NCBI GenBank assembly: GCA_900548205.1
Contig: URJS01000053.1
Location: 1 to 17,257, forward strand
Source of the DNA: an uncultured Roseburia sp.
GTDB taxonomy: Bacteria > Bacillota > Clostridia > Lachnospirales > Lachnospiraceae
Reading direction: 5' to 3'
Length of the DNA: 17,257 nucleotides
The notes under the pieces are model-generated. The model had not been told where the DNA came from and ran no database searches. It saw nothing but the letters and a program-made list of their open reading frames with translations. Position numbers and translations under genes: made by a program. Of this stretch, positions 7,033 through 14,495 are shown one piece after another (within the stretch, counting starts at the first letter, position 1; every line of letters starts with the position of its first letter).

Positions 7033-8040
7033 TTACCGACAAATACTCTCAATATCACAAAGCTCCTCCCCGGAAATGGCAGGAGCGCTGACAATCTCAG
7101 CATTCTCACGAATCTGCTCCGGTGTTGACGCTCCGATCAACACCGAGCAGATCTCGTCATCCTTAAGTACCCACGATAATGCCATCTGCGCCAGCGTCTG
7201 ACCACGCTGCCTCGCCAGCTCATGGAGCGCCTCCACCTTTTTTAGCTTCTCCTCTGTGAGTGCCGTCTCATTCAGATAACGCGATCCCTTTCCGATCCTG
7301 CTGTCCTCCGGGATCCCATGCAGGTACTTATCTGACAAAATTCCCTGTGCCAGCGGACTAAACGCGATAATTCCGATCCCTGCTTCCTTGCAGTACTTCT
7401 TCACGCCGTCCTCCTCGATCGTGCGGTCTAGCATCGAGTATCTTCTCTGATTTACGATAAACGGACAGTGCAGCTCCTTTAAAAGCTCTGCCGCCCTCTT
7501 TGTATATTCCAGATCATAATTGGAAACGCCTGCGTACAGCGCTTTTCCGCTCCGCACAATATCTGCCAGCGCCTGCATCGTCTCCTCCAGCGGCGTCTCC
7601 GGGTCCATTCTGTGATGATAAAAAATATCGACATAGTCCAACTTCATGCGCTTTAGACTCTGATCAAGACTCGCCATCAGATATTTCCTGCTCCCCCAGT
7701 TTCCATACGGACCGTCCCACATATCATATCCGGCTTTTGATGTGATCACCAGCTCGTCCCGATACGGACGAAAATCCGCCTCCATAATTTTTCCAAATGT
7801 TTCCTCCGCACTCCCATAGACCGATCCGTAGTTATTGGCAAGGTCAAACTGCGTAATCCCCAGATCAAATGCCGTCCTGCACATCTCCCTGCTGTTGTCA
7901 TAGCTGTCCCTGCTTCCAAAATTCTGCCACAGACCAAGAGAAACCGCCGGAAATTTTAAACCGCTTCTTCCCACCCGGTTATATGTCATCCCCTCATAAC
8001 GCGTCCCAGCCGCCGCATAAACATTTGCAACATTCGCCAT
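7033..8040 (-). CDS. Aldo/keto reductase, YghZ/Gpr-like
   Basis: This 335-residue cytosolic TIM-barrel NADP(H)-dependent oxidoreductase carries the family tetrad: D66 and Y71 (DLANNYG), K102 (SKAGYDMWDGPYG) and H143 (YHHRMDP). A C-terminal cofactor segment reads IGASTPEQIREN. The SKAGYDMWDGPYGNWGSRKY loop and overall length are close to E. coli YghZ (AKR14, L-glyceraldehyde 3-phosphate reductase), which detoxifies small aldehydes. The exact substrate here is not known. The ATG at 8038-8040 follows a GGGGG-type ribosome site. The leader is long (about 155 bases) if the promoter at 8203-8230 is used. It is monocistronic, with a hairpin downstream. Confidence 0.9.
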   Translation of the reverse strand: MANVANVYAAAGTRYEGMTYNRVGRSGLKFPAVSLGLWQNFGSRDSYDNSREMCRTAFDLGITQFDLANNYGSVYGSAEETFGKIMEADFRPYRDELVITSKAGYDMWDGPYGNWGSRKYLMASLDQSLKRMKLDYVDIFYHHRMDPETPLEETMQALADIVRSGKALYAGVSNYDLEYTKRAAELLKELHCPFIVNQRRYSMLDRTIEEDGVKKYCKEAGIGIIAFSPLAQGILSDKYLHGIPEDSRIGKGSRYLNETALTEEKLKKVEALHELARQRGQTLAQMALSWVLKDDEICSVLIGASTPEQIRENAEIVSAPAISGEELCDIESICR

Positions 8041-8202
8041 TTTTATCCCCCTTCACTTCCGTTTCTGATACAGACGCCTCTTTTTAAAGCGATACGCCAG
8101 CTCCACACAATGACCTCTATGCCATAAACAAGCACAGGGCATACACCTCTGCCAAAACAGGCGCAAAGCAAGAGCCTCCATTCCTAAATATTACATTCTC
8201 CC

Positions 8203-8230
8203 ATTATAACTTACTCTGATAATTTTCCAA
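8203..8230 (-). promoter_or_regulatory. Probable promoter of the aldo/keto reductase
   Basis: On the minus strand TTGGAA (8225-8230) and a perfect TATAAT (8203-8208) are 16 bases apart. The -10 overlaps the stop codon of the broken toxin gene, so the reductase appears to take its promoter from the end of the toxin-antitoxin remnant. The leader contains a weak TATGCC/GGCATA hairpin. Confidence 0.5.
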
Positions 8231-8515
8231 TTGATGAAAAACACCAACCACATTTACAACTGCTTCTCTCGCATCAAAAATGACGACATAGTCCATCTGT
8301 GGAACAACTGCTTCATGATAACCCTTATTCGCCAGATAACTATCTCTACTAACAGGGAATTGAAAAGGATTAATTTCTAATCTGTCATATATACTATCAA
8401 TACCATCTAATAAATGTTTTGCAGCTTGCTCGTTTTTTTAACGATAAATCAGATTATATATCAGATTATTAAGCAATTCATTTGCATATTCTGATATAAC
8501 TAATTTATAATCCAT
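8204..8515 (-). pseudogene. RelE/ParE-like toxin with a premature stop
   Basis: Reading from ATG 8513-8515 gives a 103-codon frame with the RelE/ParE pattern: MDYKLVISEYANELLNNL..., then DGIDSIYDRLEINPFQFP, the GYHEAVVPQMDYVVIF strands and NVVGVFHQLENY at the end. The only defect is TAA at codon 26 (8438-8440), at the start of a seven-A run (CGT TAA AAA AAC). The frame is kept on both sides, so a single T-to-A change of a TTA codon explains it. Such toxins are usually mRNA interferases or gyrase inhibitors of type II systems. No good internal start follows the stop. The start overlaps the preceding antitoxin-like frame by 11 bases, the usual antitoxin-toxin arrangement. It is presumably dead, unless there is readthrough or a sequencing error. 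Confidence 0.8.
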
Positions 8516-8630
8516 ACTTTGCCCTCATTTCGCTGAGTGCTGTTCTGGCATCTCTTACCTGACCTGCCTCAATCTGCTTTTCAGAAATTTCAATATCTCT
8601 ATACATTGTGAGTTTTTTCAACACCTGTAT
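8505..8630 (-). pseudogene. Antitoxin remnant (Phd/RelB-like C-terminus)
   Basis: The frame directly upstream of the toxin encodes a tail reading MYRDIEISEKQIEAGQV then RDARTALSEMRAKYGL. This is the typical C-terminus of Phd/RelB-type antitoxins, the toxin-wrapping half. Upstream in frame are only GTG, TTG and ATG codons (GTG at 8622-8624, ATG at 8604-8606), and stop codons occur immediately before 8630. The N-terminal DNA-binding half is missing, so this is a 5'-truncated fragment. Another frame at about 8640-8690 reads a protein-like KRLEDAGFLKKNKILGYDDEY, possibly a piece of a further lost gene. Confidence 0.6.
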
Positions 8631-8687
8631 TCATCATCATACCCCAATATTTTATTTTTCTTAAGAAATCCAGCATCTTCAAGCCTT

Positions 8688-9764
8688 TTATCCTTCGTTT
8701 TCCATATTGCTCAACTTCTTTGCCTGATCTGCTGCAATACATGCATCAACAATCTCCTGAATATCGCCGTTCATGATCTTATCCAGCTTATAAAGCGTCA
8801 GATTGATCCTGTGATCTGTCACGCGTCCCTGCGGGAAGTTATAGGTACGGATTTTCTCCGAGCGGTCTCCGGTACCGATCTGGCTTCTGCGCGCCTCCGC
8901 CTCCGCGTCATGTGCCTTCTGGCATTCCATATCATAAAGCTTTGCACGAAGCAGTGCAAACGCCTTCGCCTTATTCTGCAGCTGCGACTTCTCCGTCTGG
9001 CTGTACACGACAATACCGGTGGGATAATGCGTCAGACGCACCGCAGAATCCGTCGTGTTGACACACTGACCGCCGTTTCCTGACGCACGCATCACATCAA
9101 TACGAATATCCTTCTCGTCGATTTCAACCTCTACCTCCTCTGCCTCAGGCATTACCGCTACGCTGATCGTTGAGGTATGGATGCGTCCGCCGGACTCCGT
9201 CTCCGGCACACGCTGCACACGGTGCACACCCGACTCATATTTCATCACAGAATATGCACCTGCTCCGTTGATCATAAACGATACGCTCTTCATACCGCCG
9301 ATACCTGTCTCATCGACCTCCATCAGCTCGGTTTTCCAATTTTTGCTCTCCGCATAATGCTGATACATACGGTAAATCTCTGCAGCAAAAAGCGCTGCCT
9401 CATCGCCGCCTGCACCCGCACGGATTTCCACGATAACATTCTTGTCGTCGTTCGGGTCTTTGGGAAGAAGCAGGATTTTAAGCTCCTTCTCAAGCTCCTC
9501 GATACGACTTTTTGCCTCGTTTAACTCCTCCTTCGCAAGCTCCCGCAGCTCCTCGTCGGACTCCTCCTCAAGCATCGCAAGCGAATCCTCGATATTTTGC
9601 TTGCACTGCTTATACTCCTTGTAGGTCTCAACAATCGGGCTTAAATCACTCTGCTCCTTCATCAGCCTGCGAAAACGCTCCGGATTATTTGCCACATCCG
9701 GTTCGCTTAACTCACTCATCAATTCCTCAAAACGAATAATCAAATCTTCCAGCTTATCAAACAT
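8688..9764 (-). CDS. prfA: Peptide chain release factor 1 (RF1)
   Basis: RF1 recognises UAA and UAG in the ribosomal A site and triggers peptidyl-tRNA hydrolysis. The 358-residue length is typical. It contains the RF1-type tripeptide P-x-T as PET (187-189, in RVPETESGGRIHTS) and the catalytic GGQ (231-233) within SGNGGQCVNTTDSAVRLTH. The N-terminal coiled-coil domain 1 is about residues 1-100. The start ATG follows AAGGAG/GAGG on the minus strand. It is 40 bases behind prmC, whose product methylates Q233, and is probably the last gene of the DUF1385-prmC-prfA operon. Decayed toxin-antitoxin sequence follows with no visible terminator. Confidence 0.98.
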   Translation of the reverse strand: MFDKLEDLIIRFEELMSELSEPDVANNPERFRRLMKEQSDLSPIVETYKEYKQCKQNIEDSLAMLEEESDEELRELAKEELNEAKSRIEELEKELKILLLPKDPNDDKNVIVEIRAGAGGDEAALFAAEIYRMYQHYAESKNWKTELMEVDETGIGGMKSVSFMINGAGAYSVMKYESGVHRVQRVPETESGGRIHTSTISVAVMPEAEEVEVEIDEKDIRIDVMRASGNGGQCVNTTDSAVRLTHYPTGIVVYSQTEKSQLQNKAKAFALLRAKLYDMECQKAHDAEAEARRSQIGTGDRSEKIRTYNFPQGRVTDHRINLTLYKLDKIMNGDIQEIVDACIAADQAKKLSNMENEG

Positions 9765-9804
9765 AACGCATCCTCTCCTTCCCTGTCATTGATCGGCTGC
9801 CGTC

Positions 9805-10632
9805 TTAGAGCGTTCCAGACACAACCCTGTCATTCCCCGCAAGGTCTTTGTTCACACCGACACCCTGAAATCCGGCTTCTTTGAGCAATTCCGAAACAGC
9901 GCTCCCCTGGTCATAACCAATCTCTAAAAAAATCCTTCCGCCTGCATTCAGATATTCCTTTGCTTCCTCTGCGATCCTCCGGTAAAAATAAAGCCCGTCT
10001 TCCTTTCCGTCGAGCGCCTCCGGCGGCTCGAACAGCCGTACCTCCGGCATCAGATCCAAAATATTCGCAGACGGAATATATGGCGGATTTGACACGATGA
10101 TGTCATATGTGCCTGTCACACGCTCAAACAGGTCGCTTTGCTCAAACACCGCCTGCACTTCGTTTTTCTTTGCATTCTCTCTTGCCACATTGAGCGCCTG
10201 TTTGGAAATATCCACCGCATAGCCGTCTACCTGTGCAACATTGTGTAAAATACTGATAATGATACATCCCGATCCGGTACACAAATCAAGCACCCGCATT
10301 CCCGGCTCCACCGCCTTGAGCGCCTCCTCCACCAGCGTCTCCGTATCCTGTCTTGGAATGAGCACACTGGAATTGACCTTAAACCGAAGTCCCATAAACT
10401 CCGTCTCGCCTGTGATATATTGAAGCGGCACATGCTCCGCACGCTTTTTTAGCGTGATCTCGTATCCCTTCAGCTGATCCTCCGGCAGCTCCTCCTCCAT
10501 ATGCAGGTAATAAAAGCTCCTCTCGATTTTGCACGCCATAGAAAGAAGCAGCCATGCGTCTGTTTTTGCATCTTCGATCCCCTGCCCTAAAAGGAGGCTC
10601 TCTCCATGCCTAAATGCTTCCCGATATGTCAT
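9805..10632 (-). CDS. prmC: Release factor glutamine methyltransferase PrmC
   Basis: This SAM-dependent N5-glutamine methyltransferase modifies the GGQ glutamine of RF1 and RF2. The 275-residue protein has an N-terminal helical release-factor-binding domain (about 1-85) and a Rossmann methyltransferase domain with the SAM loop DLCTGSG (116-122) and the substrate-binding NPPY (182-185). These two motifs define the family. The ATG (10630-10632) overlaps the DUF1385 stop (ATGA), so translation is coupled. It precedes prfA, its substrate gene, the common arrangement in bacteria. Confidence 0.97.
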   Translation of the reverse strand: MTYREAFRHGESLLLGQGIEDAKTDAWLLLSMACKIERSFYYLHMEEELPEDQLKGYEITLKKRAEHVPLQYITGETEFMGLRFKVNSSVLIPRQDTETLVEEALKAVEPGMRVLDLCTGSGCIIISILHNVAQVDGYAVDISKQALNVARENAKKNEVQAVFEQSDLFERVTGTYDIIVSNPPYIPSANILDLMPEVRLFEPPEALDGKEDGLYFYRRIAEEAKEYLNAGGRIFLEIGYDQGSAVSELLKEAGFQGVGVNKDLAGNDRVVSGTL

Positions 10633-11621
10633 ACTGCCTCATGCCCTTCCCCGCGAATTTCTTTGATATACGAACGCCAGTCAAATACTGCCTCAACAGA
10701 TGCAATGCCAACCTCGATCATCGCGTCCTCCGGCTCTCTCGTCGTTAAGCGCTGCAGCCACATCCCCGGTCTGCTCAAAAAATTAACAACCGCATTGTCG
10801 CTGCGTCCCGCAAGACGGATAAACTCATAGGCTACACCAGCGATCAAAGGAATCAGCAATACACGAAGAACCAGCCTTAAAACGCCGTTATCCACACGAA
10901 GAAACATAAAAAACACGATACTGACCAGCATCACGATGAGAAGAAAGCTTGTTCCACAGCGCTTATGCTCCTTCGAACTCCTTCTCACATTCTCCACCGT
11001 AAGCTCCATACCGCGCTCAATGCAATTAATACACTTATGCTCCGCACCGTGATACATATATACACGACGGATGTCCGGCATCAATGAAATCGCGCCGACA
11101 TATCCGACGAACACCGCAAGACGGATCACGCCCTCGATCACTGCAAGGAGCATCTGCGATGTAACAAAACGCGCAAAAAGTGTAGAGAGCATATACGGCA
11201 GTATCATAAAAACAGCAACCGCCAAAATAACAGAAAATGCAACAGTTCCTCCGATCACAACGTCCTCACGTCTCTTTTTCTCTTGTGATGTCTGACTGCC
11301 CCTCTCCTCTTTGCCGCCACACTCCACTGCGCCGTTTTCTCCTCCTCTTGCAGTCTTCTCTCCACTCTCTGCTTCCTCCTCAAAAAAAGAAGCCGAAAAC
11401 ATCAATGTCCTCATGCCCAGCGCCAAAGCCTCTATAAAATTAAATACACCGCGCAGCACCGGTATATTTTTGATCTTCTTATTGATTCTAAGACCGCTGT
11501 ATTCCGCAGCCTCCACTACAATCTCTCCGTCAGGCTTACGCACGGCAACGGCATAATGCTCCTGATTTTTCATCATTACGCCCTCCATAACAGCCTGACC
11601 GCCAATTCCTGAATATCTCAT
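10629..11621 (-). CDS. DUF1385 membrane protein (YqhQ-like)
   Basis: This 330-residue integral membrane protein has the DUF1385 hallmarks GGQAVMEGVMM (7-17), YHGAEHK (190-196, possibly metal-binding), HKRCGTSF (219-226) and PGMWLQRLTTREPED (285-299). Hydrophobic segments lie at about 121-145, 156-182, 226-242 and 248-268. Residues about 81-120 are a hydrophilic, low-complexity insertion (EEEAESGEKTARGGENG and similar). The biochemical function is unknown. The B. subtilis relative is YqhQ, and the gene is very often next to rpmE, prmC and prfA in Clostridia, as here. I see no close Shine-Dalgarno before ATG 11619-11621; the nearest is AGAGGA some 16 bases away. It lies just after the rpmE terminator, so it needs readthrough or its own promoter. 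Confidence 0.92.
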   Translation of the reverse strand: MRYSGIGGQAVMEGVMMKNQEHYAVAVRKPDGEIVVEAAEYSGLRINKKIKNIPVLRGVFNFIEALALGMRTLMFSASFFEEEAESGEKTARGGENGAVECGGKEERGSQTSQEKKRREDVVIGGTVAFSVILAVAVFMILPYMLSTLFARFVTSQMLLAVIEGVIRLAVFVGYVGAISLMPDIRRVYMYHGAEHKCINCIERGMELTVENVRRSSKEHKRCGTSFLLIVMLVSIVFFMFLRVDNGVLRLVLRVLLIPLIAGVAYEFIRLAGRSDNAVVNFLSRPGMWLQRLTTREPEDAMIEVGIASVEAVFDWRSYIKEIRGEGHEAV

Positions 11622-11655
11622 ATATCTTTGACCGAAAAAATCCTCTGATTTTAAA

Positions 11656-11683
11656 AAGGTTGAGATTAAACAACCTCAACCTT
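11656..11683 (-). terminator. Terminator after rpmE
   Basis: On the minus strand AAGGTTGAG and CTCAACCTT form a perfect 9-bp stem around a 10-base loop, followed by TTTAAAATC (five Ts counting the stem end). It lies 20 bases past the rpmE stop and should limit transcription into the DUF1385 operon. Confidence 0.8.
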
Positions 11684-11702
11684 ATCTGTAACTGTTCTTT
11701 GC

Positions 11703-11906
11703 TTACTGCTGAACACCATATTTCTTATTGAACTTGTCAATACGTCCGCGAGCCTGTGCAGCCTTCTGCTGACCTGTATAGAACGGATGGCACTTGGAGC
11801 AGATCTCAACGTGGATATTTTCTTTCGTAGAGCCTGTCACAAATGTATTGCCACAGTTACATGTAACAGTTGCCGGATGGTAATCTGGATGGATTCCTTC
11901 TCTCAT
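11703..11906 (-). CDS. rpmE: Large-subunit ribosomal protein bL31, zinc-binding form
   Basis: This 67-residue bL31 opens MREGIHPDYHP and carries all four zinc cysteines, C16 and C18 (CNCG) and C36 and C39 (CSKC), followed by HPFYTGQQK. It is therefore the zinc-containing paralogue, not the zinc-independent type made under starvation. I chose ATG 11904-11906 because AAAGAGG ends 9 bases before it; the in-frame GTG at 11913-11915 overlaps that site and would add three residues. It has its own promoter at 12033-12061 and its own terminator, so it can be expressed independently between rho and the release-factor operon. The 120-base leader could host autoregulation, but I see no recognised L31 leader fold. 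Confidence 0.97.
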   Translation of the reverse strand: MREGIHPDYHPATVTCNCGNTFVTGSTKENIHVEICSKCHPFYTGQQKAAQARGRIDKFNKKYGVQQ

Positions 11907-12032
11907 GATCTTCACCTCTTTAAAATCTTATCGTTATTAATAGCTCACCTGTTCCTAATCCCTTTGTACCCGTATACCCGATTCGCATATGATACTTACT
12001 GCAAGAGATAGTCCCGAATAAACAGTGCTTTT

Positions 12033-12061
12033 ACTATAGCACAGACTTTCCGAAAAAGCAA
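12033..12061 (-). promoter_or_regulatory. Promoter of rpmE
   Basis: On the minus strand TTGCTT (12056-12061) and TATAGT (12033-12038) are exactly 17 bases apart. The -35 is just past the rho stop codon. The spacing and the -35 match those of the coaBC promoter. Confidence 0.7.
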
Positions 12062-12067
12062 GTCCTT

Positions 12068-13483
12068 TTAGATTATTTTCATCTTTTTGACCGTTCCGAT
12101 ATACTCGTGATTCGTTCTCGTGCGTGCGAACATATTTAAAATATTTTCGACTGCCTCGTCCGTACGCATACCGTTGATCGCCTTTCTCATAATATCAACC
12201 GCCTCCTGCTCCTCATCCGTCAAAAGCAGATCTTCCCTTCTCGTGCCAGACTTTACAATATCGATTGCCGGATACACGCGCTTTTCCGAGAGCTTACGGT
12301 CCAGCACCAGCTCCATGTTGCCGGTTCCCTTAAACTCCTCAAAAATCACATCGTCCATCTTGCTTCCGGTATCGACGAGCGCCGTTGCAAGCACAGTCAG
12401 GCTGCCCCCCTCACGCATATTGCGGGCAGCTCCGAAAAACCGCTTTGGCATATGGAGCGCCGCCGGATCAAGACCGCCCGATAGGGTACGTCCGCTTGGC
12501 GGAACTGTCAGGTTGTACGCCCGCGCCAGTCTCGTAATGCTGTCAAGCAGAATCATCACATCCTTGCCATGCTCCACAAGACGCTTTGCCCGCTCAATCA
12601 CCATCTCCGAAACACGCTTATGATGCTCCGGGAGCTCGTCAAAGGTGGAATAAATCACCTCCACGCTCTCTCCCTCAATCGCCTCCTTAATATCGGTAAC
12701 CTCCTCCGGGCGCTCATCGATCAGAAGAATGATCAAGTGCATCTTCGGATCGCCCATCGTCACAGACTTGGCGATCTCCTTAAGCAGTGTCGTCTTACCT
12801 GCCTTTGGCTGCGAGACGATCATGCCGCGCTGTCCTTTACCGATCGGGGACACAAGATCGACAATGCGCATCGCCACGCTGCTGCCCGGATATTCCAGAC
12901 GAATCCTGCGGTTTGGAAAAATCGGCGTCAAATCCTCAAAATTCTTTCTCCGCTGCGCCACACCCGGATGATACCCATTGACCGAGGTCACATAAAGAAG
13001 GGCGGAAAACTTTTCCTGCTGTGTCTTCACGCGTGTATTACCGCTGACAATATCGCCTGTCTTGAGATTAAACTTGCGGATCTGAGAGGGAGAAACATAA
13101 ACATCATTTTCTCCCGGCATATAATTTTCGCAGCGGATAAAGCCGTAGCCATCCGACATGACCTCCAAAATGCCGTTTGCCGTAATACCGCTGTCCAAAT
13201 TCATCAATGTCTCATCAAAAGCTGCGCCCTCACGCGCATTTTCCCTTGGAGAACCTTCTCTGCCGCCCTCGTGCGAACTGCTCTCTCTTGCCGTCTCACG
13301 TCCTCCGCTCTCGCGTACTCTCTCGCCGGACGTCTCCTTTTTCTCCTTTGCCTGCCGTGCATCCTCTGCCAGCATCAGCTCTATCAAATCGCTTTTCTTC
13401 ATGGCGGAAACATTTTTCAATCCTCTTGCCTTTGCAAGGTCTTTTAGCACAATCGCAGAAAGACTTTCATACTTCTCTCTCAT
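12068..13483 (-). CDS. rho: Transcription termination factor Rho
   Basis: The hexameric RNA helicase/ATPase ends transcription at Rho-dependent sites. From the preferred start the protein has 471 residues: Rho_N domain (1-45), an Arg/Glu/Ser/Gly-rich linker (about 46-88), a cold-shock-like RNA-binding domain (about 93-165, with DGYGFIR), and the RecA-type motor. The motor carries Walker A SQPKAGKTT (224-232), Walker B LLD at 312-314 and the Q-loop SGGLDP. I chose ATG 13481-13483 because AAGGAG stands 6 bases before it and MREKYESL is the usual Rho opening; an in-frame TTG at 13541-13543 lacks a site and would add 20 atypical residues. The linker insertion, common in Clostridia and Actinobacteria, may widen RNA binding. 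No terminator separates it from rpmE. Confidence 0.97.
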   Translation of the reverse strand: MREKYESLSAIVLKDLAKARGLKNVSAMKKSDLIELMLAEDARQAKEKKETSGERVRESGGRETARESSSHEGGREGSPRENAREGAAFDETLMNLDSGITANGILEVMSDGYGFIRCENYMPGENDVYVSPSQIRKFNLKTGDIVSGNTRVKTQQEKFSALLYVTSVNGYHPGVAQRRKNFEDLTPIFPNRRIRLEYPGSSVAMRIVDLVSPIGKGQRGMIVSQPKAGKTTLLKEIAKSVTMGDPKMHLIILLIDERPEEVTDIKEAIEGESVEVIYSTFDELPEHHKRVSEMVIERAKRLVEHGKDVMILLDSITRLARAYNLTVPPSGRTLSGGLDPAALHMPKRFFGAARNMREGGSLTVLATALVDTGSKMDDVIFEEFKGTGNMELVLDRKLSEKRVYPAIDIVKSGTRREDLLLTDEEQEAVDIMRKAINGMRTDEAVENILNMFARTRTNHEYIGTVKKMKII

Positions 13484-13563
13484 CTGATACTCCTTATTCT
13501 CCTGCTTTTTCTTAATAACCGGGAATTCTGTCTGATGTGACAAAACGACTGTTTGATGCTTGT

Positions 13564-13592
13564 ATTATACACCAGCTTTTGAAAAATAGGAA
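13564..13592 (-). promoter_or_regulatory. Probable promoter of rho
   Basis: On the minus strand a perfect TATAAT (13564-13569) lies 17 bases from a poor -35, TTCCTA (13587-13592). The -35 overlaps the first copy of the 15-bp repeat described at 13589-13603. The leader to the rho start is about 75 bases. Confidence 0.5.
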
Positions 13593-13603
13593 GTCCTAAT
13601 TTT
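13589..13603. repeat. 15-bp direct repeat, left copy
   Basis: GGAAGTCCTAATTTT is identical to positions 15832-15846 in the same orientation. This copy overlaps the -35 of the rho promoter. The two copies enclose the AT-rich panT-coaBC segment. Confidence 0.9.
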
Positions 13604-13666
13604 GCTTTATTAAATTACAATTATATTCTTGGTGTATGCCATAGAAATAACGTTCCTCAACTTTCC

Positions 13667-13683
13667 CACCGGCAAAGCCGGTG
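13667..13683. repeat. Compact GC hairpin CACCGGC-AAA-GCCGGTG
   Basis: A perfect 7-bp stem with a 3-base loop is surrounded by AT-rich DNA, with CAAC (13658-13661) and GTTG (13690-13693) matching outside it. No T-run follows, so it is a weak terminator candidate for the panT unit. It may be a dispersed small palindrome. The rest of 13604-13752 shows no gene. Confidence 0.5.
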
Positions 13684-13752
13684 TAAATGGTTGATTATTC
13701 AGCCAAAATATTAAAAATGGAAATACTCAAAATCAATTTTCTCCTTATCTAC

Positions 13753-13785
13753 ACACCAGAAAACTACATCCATATCTTCTGGTGT
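13753..13785 (-). terminator. Hairpin at the end of the panT gene
   Basis: ACACCAGAA (13753-13761) pairs perfectly with TTCTGGTGT (13777-13785), starting in the last base of the panT stop codon. On the minus strand GTAGATAAGG follows, with no T-run, so it may protect the 3' end or be a Rho-assisted stop more than an intrinsic terminator. Confidence 0.45.
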
Positions 13786-14459
13786 CAATCGCTAAAATCA
13801 TTGATAAATCCCAATCTTTCTCTAATATTTCTTTTCATTAAAATTCGTCCAATAAAAAAAGTCAACACCCCAGCTGCGATTGCCTCTGGCACGCCGATCA
13901 TTCCAATGCCCGATAAAATAAATCCATAAAGCGCTTGTACCGGTACCGCATTCGCATTAGCGTATGACTCGCGAAAAAGCCAAAAAATCAAATTCATAAC
14001 AAGCAACGTATTTACCATTGATCCTATAACACCAGCTAAAAACAATCCAAAGGACGATACTGCCTTTTTATCAATCCTTTTGATCAGTTTATATATATAA
14101 TACGGTATCAATCCTACTAAAATTCTGGGAATAAAACAGATAACAATACTTTGCCAGCCTCCCTGAAACTTGTCCAAATTATAAAATGGAGTAAATACAA
14201 AGGACGTAATTGTTGGATTGATTGTATTATTTATAAAACTTGTAGCCCCAAATAGCAAGCCTAATGCCGAACCTCTTTTGGGTCCTAAAAGCAACGATGC
14301 CAAAATAACTGGTACGTGGATAATCGTTGCTCTGGTAACTCCCAATGGAATATATCCTAAAAATGGAGTAAACGCCATAATAATTATAACTGCGCCAAAG
14401 ATTGCTGTCTGAATCATACTTTTCGTATTCTTTATGTTGTCTGTTACTAAATTCCCCAT
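13785..14459 (-). CDS. panT: ECF transporter S component, probably pantothenate (PanT)
   Basis: This 224-residue protein has about six membrane helices and is the substrate-binding S component of an energy-coupling factor transporter. It has the usual features: a short basic N-terminus, AVIIIMAFTPFLGYIPLG in helix 1, LLLGPKRGSALGLLFGATSF, and a C-terminal FFIGRIL helix. It would dock on a shared EcfA-EcfA'-EcfT module encoded elsewhere; no ATPase gene is here. Pantothenate specificity is inferred from its pairing with coaBC (36 bases apart, same strand) and overall resemblance to PanT. It could bind another vitamin. AAGGAG precedes the ATG (14457-14459) by 5 bases. Codons are AT-rich compared with rho and the malic enzyme gene. 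Confidence 0.8.
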   Translation of the reverse strand: MGNLVTDNIKNTKSMIQTAIFGAVIIIMAFTPFLGYIPLGVTRATIIHVPVILASLLLGPKRGSALGLLFGATSFINNTINPTITSFVFTPFYNLDKFQGGWQSIVICFIPRILVGLIPYYIYKLIKRIDKKAVSSFGLFLAGVIGSMVNTLLVMNLIFWLFRESYANANAVPVQALYGFILSGIGMIGVPEAIAAGVLTFFIGRILMKRNIRERLGFINDFSD

Positions 14460-14495
14460 ATTTTCTCCTTGTTATCTTTGATCTGAAATATAATG

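Noticed and set aside
12062..12068. Possible third copy of the 15-bp repeat near AAGTCCTTTTAG
   Set aside because: Only AAGTCCT is shared, and it is the end of rho and the rpmE promoter flank.
12569..13447. Long plus-strand open frame of about 292 codons
   Set aside because: It is the antisense shadow of rho, a certain gene, and has no ribosome site or recognisable domain.
13541..13543. TTG start for rho giving 491 residues
   Set aside because: The AAGGAG site and the family-typical MREKYESL point to ATG 13481-13483.
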